Below, one piece after another: positions 49,046 through 60,075 of a stretch of 64,000 bases of DNA. Every line of letters begins with the position of its first letter. Within the stretch, counting starts at the first letter, position 1. Both the position numbers and the translations under genes were made by a program. The DNA is taken from the NCBI GenBank assembly GCA_004794785.1, contig SJOL01002116.1, positions 507,298-571,297 on the forward strand. The letters run 5' to 3'. Origin of the DNA: Opisthorchis felineus. Lineage: Eukaryota; Platyhelminthes; Trematoda; Opisthorchiida; Opisthorchiidae. The notes under the pieces were generated by a model that did no database searches, was not told the DNA's origin, and was given only the letters and a program-made list of their open reading frames with translations.

Positions 49046-52000
49046 CTCATTGTATCGCCGCGCATATATCTGCTGAAGCTGTATTTTCCTTTTCATTGTC
49101 CAGCACGCCGCGGGGCTAATTATCGGTGATTTCTACTGCTCCCTAATCACCACAACCACGCTAGTGACCAACACACGCTATTTGTGGCCTCTATTTTGAT
49201 GACAGTTATAACCTATATTCTAGCCCTGTTGCCTCTGCGTAGGTAGTGAGTGACTGTTGAGTAGTCGGTGTTGTATGTCCGACCTACATGTGTGCCGATA
49301 CGGACTAAATGTCGTCAGAATCTGATAGGACATCTGCAATCTCACAACGGCAAAAAGTGTGTGGGCGGACATCGTTTACTGGTCCGTTCGCCAGCTTTGC
49401 AACCGTTTGAAAACGCCTTCTTTTGATCAACGAATTATCGGCTTAGGGGTTGCGGTGCGAGTTTCGGATCGGAGAGTCTTCGTGTATTCGTTTACACCTG
49501 TCTTTCCACTTACTCCGGGCTATGTTCAAGCAACTTGGGAGTACTCTAGTCGGGCCTCGTTCTCCATGCACGGGATCTATTCACCGATAATATGCAACAG
49601 CTGGAGGATCGGATTTTGGTGCTATCACTGAATTTTAGCGACCTCTTCGAGGCAGCAGGACAGAAATTCGTTGCCGCTCATTGATTCCTAGATGCAACTG
49701 ACGGGCATGCCATTAATAGCAATGCAATTATTCTCTTACGCTTTACTACCGTATGCTTTGCTTAATGGATCATGTACTCCCTGTCTTATTGTTTTTCCGC
49801 CTGAACACTGTCGTTTCTTCGTTGTAGATCTGCGTGACACACCCTGTCTATCCTCATGCCTCTAGCACCGTTCATATCATCCTGGGCTTGGACAACTTCA
49901 CTGCTGTTCAGAACTTATAGAGGACTTGACTTTATGTACAGGCCTTTCAATTTTCTGTCCTTTCCGTCACCAGATTCGTGTTTTTTAATAGAAAATTCAA
50001 TTCGTTCCGGCAGCACTCTCCTGTTCTGTTCCTACTGTGATGCCCTGTTGGTTTGCTGTTCCATTTTTGACCTGCACCTCACTCTGCCAACGGCATCCTG
50101 GGGCGTGATATATAACTGGTGGGAGTCTCGATATGAGCTTTTTCGGTAACGCCATTGGACTAGGAGTCTAAACTTATTTTGGATTTTCTGCTCCTGTTTT
50201 CGTCACAGAACGGCGGTTCATGATCTTTCTCGAATGCTTACTAGCTCGAATAGTACCCATATATTCCATCTGGAAGGTTTGCGTCTGAAAGTCAAGGAGC
50301 GGTCTATAAGCTTCGACTTACTGGATAACTCTTGCCCAGTTTACCTGTTCAATTCTCCATTTGTTACTCACCGTTTTTCTTAGCTAGTGAAATGCTTACT
50401 GTCCAGATTAATGCATTTTTGCAAAATGTCTCAACACAGGTCTAGTAAAAAGCATTTGGGTGGAAGACGGATATTGCTACGCGTACTTCGTGATGCAGCA
50501 TTGGCGGTTTGATTGGAATTGAGCTGCAAAGCTTTTTATTGCCGGACAAGTCCATAAATAACGCGAGATTTGAAATGTGATGTTCACTCTTACCCGCCGT
50601 TACCATGTGAAATTTGTTCCCTATAATCCAATGGATTTTCTGGTTGAGAAGATTGAGAAAACGTTTCTTCCCTACTTTACACCCAAGGTGTTGATGTCGG
50701 ACATTCTCAGCCGAGCCTCCCAACTCTCGTTTGGTCGGTTTTCTTACAGATATCTAGCGGAAAATCTGAATAAAAGCTTCAGGCAATGAAGATCATAGAC
50801 ATTTTGATCACCGACTTTAACCAACTTGCCGTAGTATGGGAATTCGGTGTCCTTCGCACGATAGACTTGATTTTGTCTAAACTGAGGTAAGTTTTTAGTG
50901 GAGGCATAAAAGTGCCCGAGAAGGCAGTCGGAGCTCACAGTAATGGCCTACGTAACCATACAGAAATTTATATTTGGACACTTGTTTGGGTTGTGTCAAA
51001 GCCCATCACACTGGATGCTTGTCAGTTGACCTTGCTGTTTTTCAGGATTTCAGCACGTGAGAGGATACTTGTGCCACCCATTTGACTAAAAAATTATTTT
51101 GAAGAAGTTTCCCAGGATTCTGGCGCAACCCCATTAGAAGAGCTGGTAACTATATCAAAGCATCGAATGGTGCATGCCTTCTCTGTTGCCTCAATTCGCT
51201 TGGCACGCCATAAACCTACGGGCAATATACTACTTACGTGACCCCAGAACTACGTTTACTTCTTATAGCTGTTTTAGGGATTTTACTTCCATAAAAGTTA
51301 GAAGAATACTGTGGTGGCCATTTTGTATTAGTTGGTTAGATTATTTCTGTGTCCATTGTTGGGTGACATTTGCGCTGTAAGAAACGATAGCTAATTGGTG
51401 GTAAAGTCCCCATCACCCAGTTGTGTGCCTCGTCTCAAAATACTACTAATGCACGCCGTAACTGATTTATCTATATGAAAGTTCACCCTCAGGCGGCTAG
51501 AAGCGCCTTGGCTCGGAGGTGAGTCGGTCCAATGAAGCGAACATCACTTCGATTGGACGGATATATCGCGAACCGGCTACGGACCTTGGTCAGAATATGG
51601 GCCGATCAGAATGGAGTAGTTTTGTGTCGCTGCTTCTCGTCTTTTGAAGATTGTAGCTTGACCTTGTCGAAAATTCTGTAATTACAAATACGCCAGTAGC
51701 AGTCTTCATTTGTTTCGAGCTATGATGCCTTTTGTTATTCCATAATGAGCGGAAAAGCGTGCTGAGGTCCTACATTGAAGTCGCGCACCACAACAGGCTA
51801 TTCCATCCAGTCTCGTATTTTATGCGGTCAATTTTCGTTAGCAATCGATTTTTCATCCTTCAGGTAAACCAATGCATGCTCAAAAGTTGCGAGGCTTTTC
51901 CACTGTGTCCTAATTGGGCACTATACTAAACACAACTGATCTTGGCAATCTGTTCAGCAAGGAAAATAGTCCACAAGCCGCGTGGACTTATCACTTGAGG

Positions 52001-53374
52001 AATCTGTCACCGGGCCACGTGATGTGAATTTCGGGACTGAAGTATAGGTCTACGTTAACCCAATTTTAACTTATTCATACTCCCGCTCAGCCAGTCGTGG
52101 ATGAACTGATGTTTACGACGACGAATCCAATCACTGAAGACTCGTGAGATGCGCACTGCTGCTGATTTCAACGAGGGTTAAACAACTTTTCAGTGCCCAT
52201 TGTCCTTTTAGGCTGGTCTAAACTCACTTGCCGGATGAAATGTCGATTCAAACCCCGAGAATTTTTCACTACTTTCAAGGCTATGATTATTTTTAGTTTC
52301 ACTTCATCCTGCGTTGGCCAGGTGTAGTTTTGGTCGCAGCAGTTAATGTGCGTACTATAAGGATCACGTGATTGCAACGCCAAACCGATCGATTAATCAG
52401 TAACATTGGAACAGGTCAAATATTGCGCGTTTTGGTTGTCCGTTGGAATAGGGAAAAGTGAAATTAGTGTGGGTTTCCAAAGCTCAGAAACTGGCATTGC
52501 AACAGCGAGGAAGTGCGCAACCTAATTTGAGGAGGTAGCTGCAGCAACTCAACTGCACATGATAACTTTTCGACTCGCCAACGTTGGACCCGGGGTAAAC
52601 AGCTTAGCAGCTGGCAATAGGAGCCCTTTTAACCGATGCAGCCATATTTTTGAAACCTGTCAAGCCCGTTGCTTGCCCTGTCGACGTTAATCAGTTAATC
52701 CAGTCTTCAGATTCTCCAGGTTTCCTCTTTGCGATACCTTGTCGAAGGCGATTTTGTTTGACAATCGGCATGCCTGAGTTGGTCACATGCTCAACAAGTT
52801 ACCCCGACGTGACTGGCTTTCGGCCATTTTCTTGTCAGGCTTAGGTTGGCTACCGTGAAGTACCCACGCTCCCAGCTAGAAAAAGGAATAGGGGAGATAC
52901 GTCGCCATCGGCTTTGCGCAGGAAAGTCGGAAATCAATTAAGAACACGGATGAGTAGGAATGTGAATTCCCTTAGATTTTCTGGCCTTACGTGTATTTCA
53001 TGTTTTTTGCTCCTAGTTCTTTTTCGCATCCTTTAACCACATAATTTATCCGTAGGTCCTATTGTCTGATGCGGTCGATGGACTGTGACTGTCTGTCCCC
53101 GGAACCATAAGGAGGATCGTCTTCTGCTTGTTGCAGTTATGTTTAGTGCAACCTGATCAGTTTGTCTCATCATCCCTAGACACTGAAACGCTGGTACTCA
53201 TAGAAAAATAGAGAAAGATATTGATTTTCTTGGTTGCTCCGGTCCATTATAAATTGAACTCATTCGTTATCATCCCTTGTCAAATATAATTTACAGTTAC
53301 GGCCACTTACTCCAATGGTTTCACCTTCTAACCTTCGCAGAATATGTTTTCAGCCAAACCGTTCTTAACGCGAG

Positions 53375-56300
53375 ATGTTCCTTTTCAGCTCATCCTTGTC
53401 AGGAATGAGTTTGACTGCAAATAACACAAGTACGGATGGACCTACTGGTAATGGAGATTTTGATGTGATCAACATGGACCATGAAGATCCGAAGGAAGCA
53501 GATGAACCATCGCCTTCCGTAAGATTGCGTTCTATAGGAGGGCGTGTGAGTTCTCGTTCTAAAACTCTGAAAGAATCATCTCGTCCATCTTCCGGGGATG
53601 GATTTACTCCTCGCCAGCAACTTCCACATGATTCAGCATTGTCTTCAACCCGCTATCTCAATCTTAGGGTCTCATTATCTATCGCCTTCTTGTTCCGTAT
53701 TGCATTGCTACTATTCTCCGTGTGGCAGGACACTACGCGTTGGCCCGATGGGCAGCTGCGTTTCACTGATGTGGACTATGACGTCTTCACTGATGCTGCA
53801 CGAGCCCTTGTTTCCGGGGAAGATATTTACAATGCTAGACCGACCTATCGTTACTCGCCCCTCATAGCAGCTTTGGTTGCTCCAGGACATTGGCTATTTC
53901 GCAACCGTCTGGTTCGCCAGTCTCCATCAGTTAGTCCGAAGACCTTTTTCGATCCACCTTTGAACGTGTTGGATACGCAACGCACTCCCATGCATGCAAG
54001 CACTCACGGACTGACGAGCGTTGAAGACGCTCTGTCAAGGCTTTGGGGGAAACTTGTCTTCATCATAGCTGACCTGATGTGCGCCTGGTTACAGTACAAC
54101 ATAATTATTATCGAAGCCATGGTGAGTTGCTGGGATATGTCCCTCAAGTCTACCCTTCGTTAGTGTCACTAGGTTTTGGGGATTGTTCTGAATGCCAGTC
54201 TATCCCTTGGAACAGCATTGTTACTGGTTTGAGATCTATGCTGGAAATGCATATGCATTGGAACCCTACCGCAACGATCCTTGAAAGGATCGGTCGAAAC
54301 ATTCGAGCTAGAGGGATTCCACCGCATTTTTTGGGTATTGTACTCCAATGCTTGTTCGTCAGATAAAACGTTTCCTATTTCAAGAGAGGTCAATTATTCG
54401 AGTTTAGAATGGCAACATTACATCCGGTGACATGGAATCAACTTGGTCTGAGCTGTTTCGACCGAAAGTCTGGGGGAAGCAGAATTCGTAGTGATCTATC
54501 GTACCTACTGTTCATACCACACCTTTACAACTGAAAGTGCCACTTCCCTGACATTCGTGTCTCATGGTTGTTTGAAGATTATTCCTCTGATTTCTGAGAG
54601 TTTCTTTGTTTTCAAAACCAAAGTTTGGGAGCTGTATTAAAAGTACTGCAGAGCTTTTCATATTGGGCGGTCGATCAACGGGACTCCTCGGGTCAGCGTT
54701 TTGGTTTTGTTGCCAGTATCGTTTTTCGCTTGGAACCGTTTTGAGTCAAATGCACAAGTTGTCCCCTGCACTTTATGCGCTATTAAACTAATTGTCCGTG
54801 CTCTTCTGTTGGTTGGCACGACGTTTACTGGACTTCCTCAATGTTCTCCCGCTTTTATTTCAAAAGCCTCCAATTTATTTATGGATTAACCACAGCGCAT
54901 TGATACTCGAATGTCTAGTAATTATTTAGGGATGAGCTCTACTTAACACAGTCTAAATTGAAGATACCTGTTATCACTAACAACGGGTTAACCGCAAAAA
55001 TTACGATTCGCCGTAACTTTTTTTTTTTGGGGGGGGGCTAGTCTTACAGATGGTAGATGCAAGTTTCTTGACCAGTATCGTTCTCAAATTGAAGAGGTAA
55101 AAAAGTCCCAATTTTTAGTAACCGACCCCTACATTCGTTCCAGAGCTTTCATCAGTAATTCCAAATCGAAGACCACATTCTATTTGCATGTTTTAACTCA
55201 CACGTCGCAATTACACCTATTCATTTGAGCCGACCCCCTTTTTCCTAATACAGCCCGAGACTATACGTGAGTCTTCAGAAGGCATATCCCTCCCTTCGGC
55301 CAAAATCAGCCAGCTTGCGGTTGTGTTGGTCTCTTTCGGATGGCTTTTCAATCCGGTTACGGCGGTGGTGTCAGTCCGTGGGAACGCGGAGGCTGTTCTT
55401 GGGGTGTGCGTACTTGCTTGCCTTGCCCTCATCTTGCGACGTCGTCTTTTTCTGGCGGGTCTCTTTTTTGGACTCTGCATACACCTCAAACTCTATCCAG
55501 TTATCTACGCCCCGGCAATTTATTTGTGGTTGTCTCAGTGGTCTTGCAAGTCTTCCGGTTCAGTTTACTCCCGTTTGCGTCGCCTCATTCCATCACGAGC
55601 CCATTTTGCATTTGCACTCGGCACCCTGCTCAGCCTTGGCCTGTTCACAACGATGGGCTATGTGTACTTTGGTGGCATGGTTTTTCTCCATCAGTCCTAT
55701 CTGTATCACTTTACGCGCGTTGATATGAAGCACAATTTCGCACCACATTTTTATCCGTTCTATCTGTTGTCCGGCCTGCAATGGAAAATGCTAGATATGA
55801 AAACTGTCACAGGGCTTCTAAATTACGGCACGACACGAGATCTCCTCTTCCGACAACTGTCAGCTCTGATGGGGATGCACGAACCGACTGTACAAGATAA
55901 TCTGACCACCTGGATCATCACGCAGTGCGCGTTAAATGCAGATGTGGTCGAACGCGTGTTCAACATAATTGCGACGCTGCAGTCCCTTGTGCTCATCCCT
56001 GGACTGTCGTTCAAACTATTTGGTCAGCTTGGTTTATGTTGGTTTGCGGTTACCTACGCGTTCGTCACATTTAATAAGGTGAGCTTTTTTGTCAGCAATC
56101 TTTGGTAACTGCATTACCTCTCCTCTGGAATGAACAACTCTTGGTGAATGACGCAGTTGGTAGCTCTTCTGAAACTGGCCACTTTGAGAGGAGCAGGTAT
56201 TTTCGTTGATATTTTAACTTCGTTAGTATTTTTATTGTTCTTTTCACAAGCAAGCAATACTTTCTCTTAGGTTACTGCGTTGGCACTTGTCCATAACCAG

Positions 56301-59300
56301 ACAACCATAGGAAAGTTTGTTTCCAGAATGCCGCAAAGTTGTATTACTGAATGGTCCGCAGAGCATGCCTGCGGTCTACATTAAATGAAAAGGTAATGAG
56401 TTTTGATAATGTACCGTCTGTCAGCACGATACGGTAACTGGATAGTCACTGGTATAGCCAAATGCGTAAACTGTCGAATCCGCCTATGATGTCAGTTCGC
56501 TATGGTGCTGTTACTTTTTCTGACAGATCGTTTACGCTCGACTTTCTGTTGTTGGACTCCGTTGTTTCCATTTGCGGTCCATCATGATGGCCACAACCGA
56601 GTGGGCAAAGGTACTTGGAAGTCGAGACCGACTGTTCTATCGATAGAAAAGCCTAACAAAATTGGTACTGAATTCCGGAAAAGCTCACAGGTGGCCCGAA
56701 ATTCCCATAGAACTTGGTCCAAGCAATGGACAGGTAACCATACAATAATGTTACAGCAATGTACCAACACCCTCGGGACATTTTCCGAGCTTGATATTCC
56801 GGGGAATAGGCTGAACCAAGTGAAGCTAGACGAAGAATAATGCACGGCTTCCTCAGAAGCACACATATTCGTGATGTGCGCAGGCTTTGGGATTATTTCA
56901 CTATCCCTATGCTAGTACACTAATACAACAGGCTAATAGAATGGGTGACATCCCCTCGAGGAATCGCCGCTATTAGATAAGCCGCTTCACGGGCAGAGCG
57001 TTGTCTCTGAATAGGGCATAGCTTGTAACATCAATATACCGAACTTCATATAGCTACGACGATCATGTCTTCGTAGTATTCTGCTGTATGTAGCTCACTT
57101 CTCCACTCGCGGTCTAGTTCTTTACTGGACATTTAGTGTCAATTTCTCTAAACGATTTCGAGAGGCGAACGCAGTTTTGTAGACATTGTTCCTTTGGGGT
57201 AACAGGCACTCGAAGCCAACTCGCATATCAAACGTACGCCCAGTTTTGGTTTACACCAAGCAGTTTAGTGCTGTCAATACTGTAGCAGACTCAAGGGACT
57301 AGGATTGAAGGACGAACTCCTCACATTTGGTTAGATTTATTTCACCTGCCCATGCCCCAAATAACTTCCATGACTAACCGTCGTTTCCGAATGAAGAGTA
57401 TAGGTATATCTGTCAGTTTCGGGGGTTCTACTCCCGCGGCACTCCCAACCTTTTCTTCCGCGGTAGTCAAGCAAAGTGAAGGTGAAGGTTATATGAGCAA
57501 AAAAGGTGACATCTGCAACTTCCGGATATTCTGAACATATCCGTATTGCTAAAACGAGCTGTTTTTAGGCGCTTTACCTACTGAACGAGTTCAGCGTGCC
57601 ATGAATGGATCGAAAGCTTTGTTTAATAGGATATCAGTAGACAGATGCATTCGAAGATATTAATGTCTTCATCTAACCAAAGAACTCATTCGTGCTAGGG
57701 TTGCACTTTCAGGACAAACTAAGGACTCGGGCAAACAGTTGTTGTAGAACCTGGCAGCATCTGCCCCCTCAGATCGAAAAGTTTGACTGAGCTGGGATAG
57801 CGACCTGATGCGCGAACGGAAGGCGTTACTGATGTTCACTCGGCCTTTACATTCGGCCGAGTGTGGTGAGATGATAGTTGTCACTCGGCTTCCAGGTCAA
57901 TTGAAAAGAGGAACCTTTTCATACACGCCTTATGGCCTTCCTAGTATAACTGGCTTCAATGAAGCACGTGAAGTTACTGTAGATTGACAACAAATGCTTT
58001 AGTTGCTGGAGTATAACTGGTAGATTAGGGAAATGTTTCACCTGTTAGTGAAAACATTTGAATGCGTTCTGTAAATTTCGTGTTCATTTCAAATGATAAA
58101 CTGATGTATTTTGTTCATCCACAAACGGGAAGTCTTCATTCTGCATTTTCTTGAGCATTTGTTTGGGACCCTTTCGGCGAAGCCAATTTCACCGTGAATT
58201 TTTAAGAGCAAGTGTTGTATACTGTCTTCTCGGCTTTACCAGTTGTGCATCGAGCCATATACCATTACTGTCTAAGTCAATTCAAACCTTGGAAATGGAT
58301 ATGCTGACCGTTCCATTTTTCAACGGTGACTTCAATCAAAGAAGGTGTTTTCAGCACCAAAATCTGGGCTTGTCATGTATTGAACATGCTGAATCCTCGT
58401 TTGCCGAAGAGTGCTGTTCGTCGTGCCTAACTCAGAGTGGCGCAAGCAGAGAGATGGTCAACGTTTGACCTGGCAGAGGAGTGTGGAAATGTCTGGGCAT
58501 TGTCGGTGCCATCGCCTCCAGTGCTTGGCTGTAGCTCCCACACTCCCATTTCCCGGTGATCGAAACTGTAACAGCTAAGATTAACGTATCCTTGGTGCAC
58601 GATTTATAGCTAATGAACTGACTGACTGACTCGCTTTCCAGGATGCGGTCCGCGTGATCCCCGTGTATATTGTTTTAGATGCTGCAAGATATAGCTGCTA
58701 ATCGCTGTCACTTTCTATCCAGATTGCCTGAATGAGGCACCTCGAAATGATTTTTCAGGTCAGTAGTAAGTCCTTTCCCCGTCCACTTTTCTTCACAATA
58801 AAGCCCTCAAATTATGGTTGTACGGCAGCGAAGCATCGGTGTTTAAACGCTAGTATTGTGCTCTTGATGATGAGAATTGCCGTTCCTTGCCGCACTTGAT
58901 TCATTGCTTTGAGACTGCTTCTGTTTGCTCACTATTTTCAATATTTCTGGGTTATTTTTTGCCAGAGTAGATTTTCATGTTTTCTTACAATGTTGCCATG
59001 TAAATCTGTGTTGTTTCCGTCCAATACAGGTGTGCACTTCACAGTATTTCCTTTGGAGTCTCGTCTTGTTGCCAATTGCATTAGCCCAAGTGAAAGTACC
59101 GTCCAACCGCCTGGTTATTCCAACTGTGGTTGAGATGTTGCTGATGTGGCTGGCTCCTCAAGCTCTGTGGTTAGCGTCGGCTTACACCCTAGAAATGCGC
59201 ACACCCAGTTCCCAACAGATGGCTCGTTGGGTATGGATTTTAGTTTGGTGCTCATCGCTGGTTTTCTTGCTTTTCAATATTATTTTATTAAGGCGTTTGA

Positions 59301-59392
59301 TAAAGTGGCGCAAACTATCTGCTAATTCGACTCCTGCAGACCCACTGGAGGAACCGGATAGTCTTGAGGTCGCTGACAAGAAGACCCTCTAA
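53375..59392 (+). CDS. PIGM: GPI mannosyltransferase I catalytic subunit (PIG-M)
   Basis: Three exons, 53,375-54,121, 55,254-56,078 and 59,030-59,392, all phase 0, giving 644 aa (human 423). The enzyme adds the first mannose to the GPI precursor in the ER lumen, using dolichol-phosphate-mannose. A hydrophobic segment at 98-116 is followed by FTDVDYDVFTDAARAL with the D132-V-D134 DXD motif, then PTYRYSPL. Exon 2 has WLFNPVTAVVSVRGNAEA, HLKLYPVIYAPAIYL and SYLYHFTRVDMKHNFAPHFY. Exon 3 has CTSQYFLWSLVLLP and ALWLASAYTLE. All are PIG-M signatures. Extra material is an acidic and serine-rich N-terminus of about 95 aa, an insert at about 176-222, and a long loop before TYAFVTFNK. An acceptor-like CCTTTTCAG at 53,388 suggests the real start may be the Met at 53,405. 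Confidence 0.95.
54122..55253 (+). other. PIGM intron 1 (1,132 nt)
   Basis: The donor is ATG|GTGAGT and the acceptor TCCTAATACAG|CCCGAG. It contains a T10-G9 homopolymer junction at about 55,019-55,036 and no recognised element. Confidence 0.9.
56079..59029 (+). other. PIGM intron 2 (2,951 nt)
   Basis: The donor is AAG|GTGAGC and the acceptor TCCAATACAG|GTGTGC. Near its 3' end is an isolated RTE-type 3' tail (58,795-58,875). Frames at 56.5-56.9 and 58.15-58.47 kb show no family motif. Confidence 0.88.
58795..58875 (+). mobile_element. Isolated RTE-type 3' tail
   Basis: AATAAAGCCCTCAAATTATG is followed by GTTGTACGGCAGCGAAGCAT, CGGTGTTTAAACGC and TGATGATGA. It matches the tails at 20.5, 29.8 and 32.7 kb. 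No RTE coding sequence was found upstream, so it is probably an extreme 5' truncation or a short non-autonomous derivative. Confidence 0.75.
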
Positions 59393-59878
59393 GTAACACT
59401 TCCATTTACCGTGTGGAGCTGTTAACTCCATTTCAACTTACCCCTCCCTCACCTGCCGCATTTTAACTCCCACTGTATATTTTTGTTACTTTATGTGTTT
59501 TGTTTCGGATTGTTTAGATTGTTTTCCTTTGTTTCAGACCGTCCAACTTCAACTATTCCAACCTTGTTTACGTTTTTGGTCACTATGTCACTGACCGTTT
59601 AATGTATGCACAACTCTCACGAGCGATTTGTGTGAATGATCATTTTCACAGAGCAGCACAAAACTAGTATTTTTTTGCTGGGTACTATGCAGAATACTAG
59701 TATTGCCTGAAGTTGTCATCATTCTTATATACACAGATGTTGACCTGGGGGGCACCGTTTGTGAGTAGATACCTTGCTTGAGGTTCCGTCTATGTAAGTT
59801 GATTTCCATAAGTATTGAGCAGCTGGTGAATATAGCAGATTTAGTCCTTGTTGGATGGAGGCATCGTGTATTAGGATG
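59393..59878 (+). other. PIGM 3' flank
   Basis: T-rich sequence after the PIGM stop, presumably the 3' UTR. I did not find a canonical AATAAA within it, so the cleavage site is not placed. Confidence 0.4.
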
Positions 59879-60065
59879 GGAGAGATGGCTCAGTGGTTAG
59901 AGCGCGAATTTATTGACCGGAAAGTCCGTGGTTCGAACCCGACCTCTGCCTCACGACTTCCCCTGTCTAGGCTTGGGCAACCTGGCAGTATCCCAGCCCT
60001 CGTGCTTCCTTCGGGTGGCACGGCAGTTGGGCACTGAAAGGGTGCCACAGGTGAACGATTTTTTT
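59879..60065 (+). mobile_element. tRNA-derived SINE, young-looking copy
   Basis: Head GAGATGGCTCAGTGGTTAGA (A box), GTGGTTCGAACCCGACC (B box), CTTCCCCTGTCTAGGCTTGG, CAGTATCCCAGCCCTCGTGC, GAACGATT then T6-8. The 10-bp flanking direct repeats TATTAGGATG (59,869) and TACTAGGATG (60,066) differ at one base. Together with the copy at 37.9 kb this is the best consensus in the window. Confidence 0.94.
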
Positions 60066-60075
60066 TACTAGGATG

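Larger units (their letters stand above)
45781..53374. other. PTPMT1-PIGM intergenic region
   Basis: About 7.6 kb. It contains an RTE relic (47.4-48.1 kb) and a SINE (48.86-49.05 kb). Scattered frames of 60-97 codons (for example 49,856-50,149 and 50,577-50,789, both +) have no motif I recognise and no paired splice sites that build a longer product. Part is presumably the PTPMT1 3' end and the PIGM promoter. Confidence 0.45.

Noticed and set aside
55019..55036. T10-G9 tract as a regulatory or structured element
   Set aside because: A single homopolymer junction within an intron; more likely low-complexity sequence or a sequencing artefact.
59879..59950. Functional tRNA genes at the SINE heads
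   Set aside because: A and B boxes are present, but a SINE body with target-site duplications follows directly; the heads are tRNA-derived parts of retroposons.
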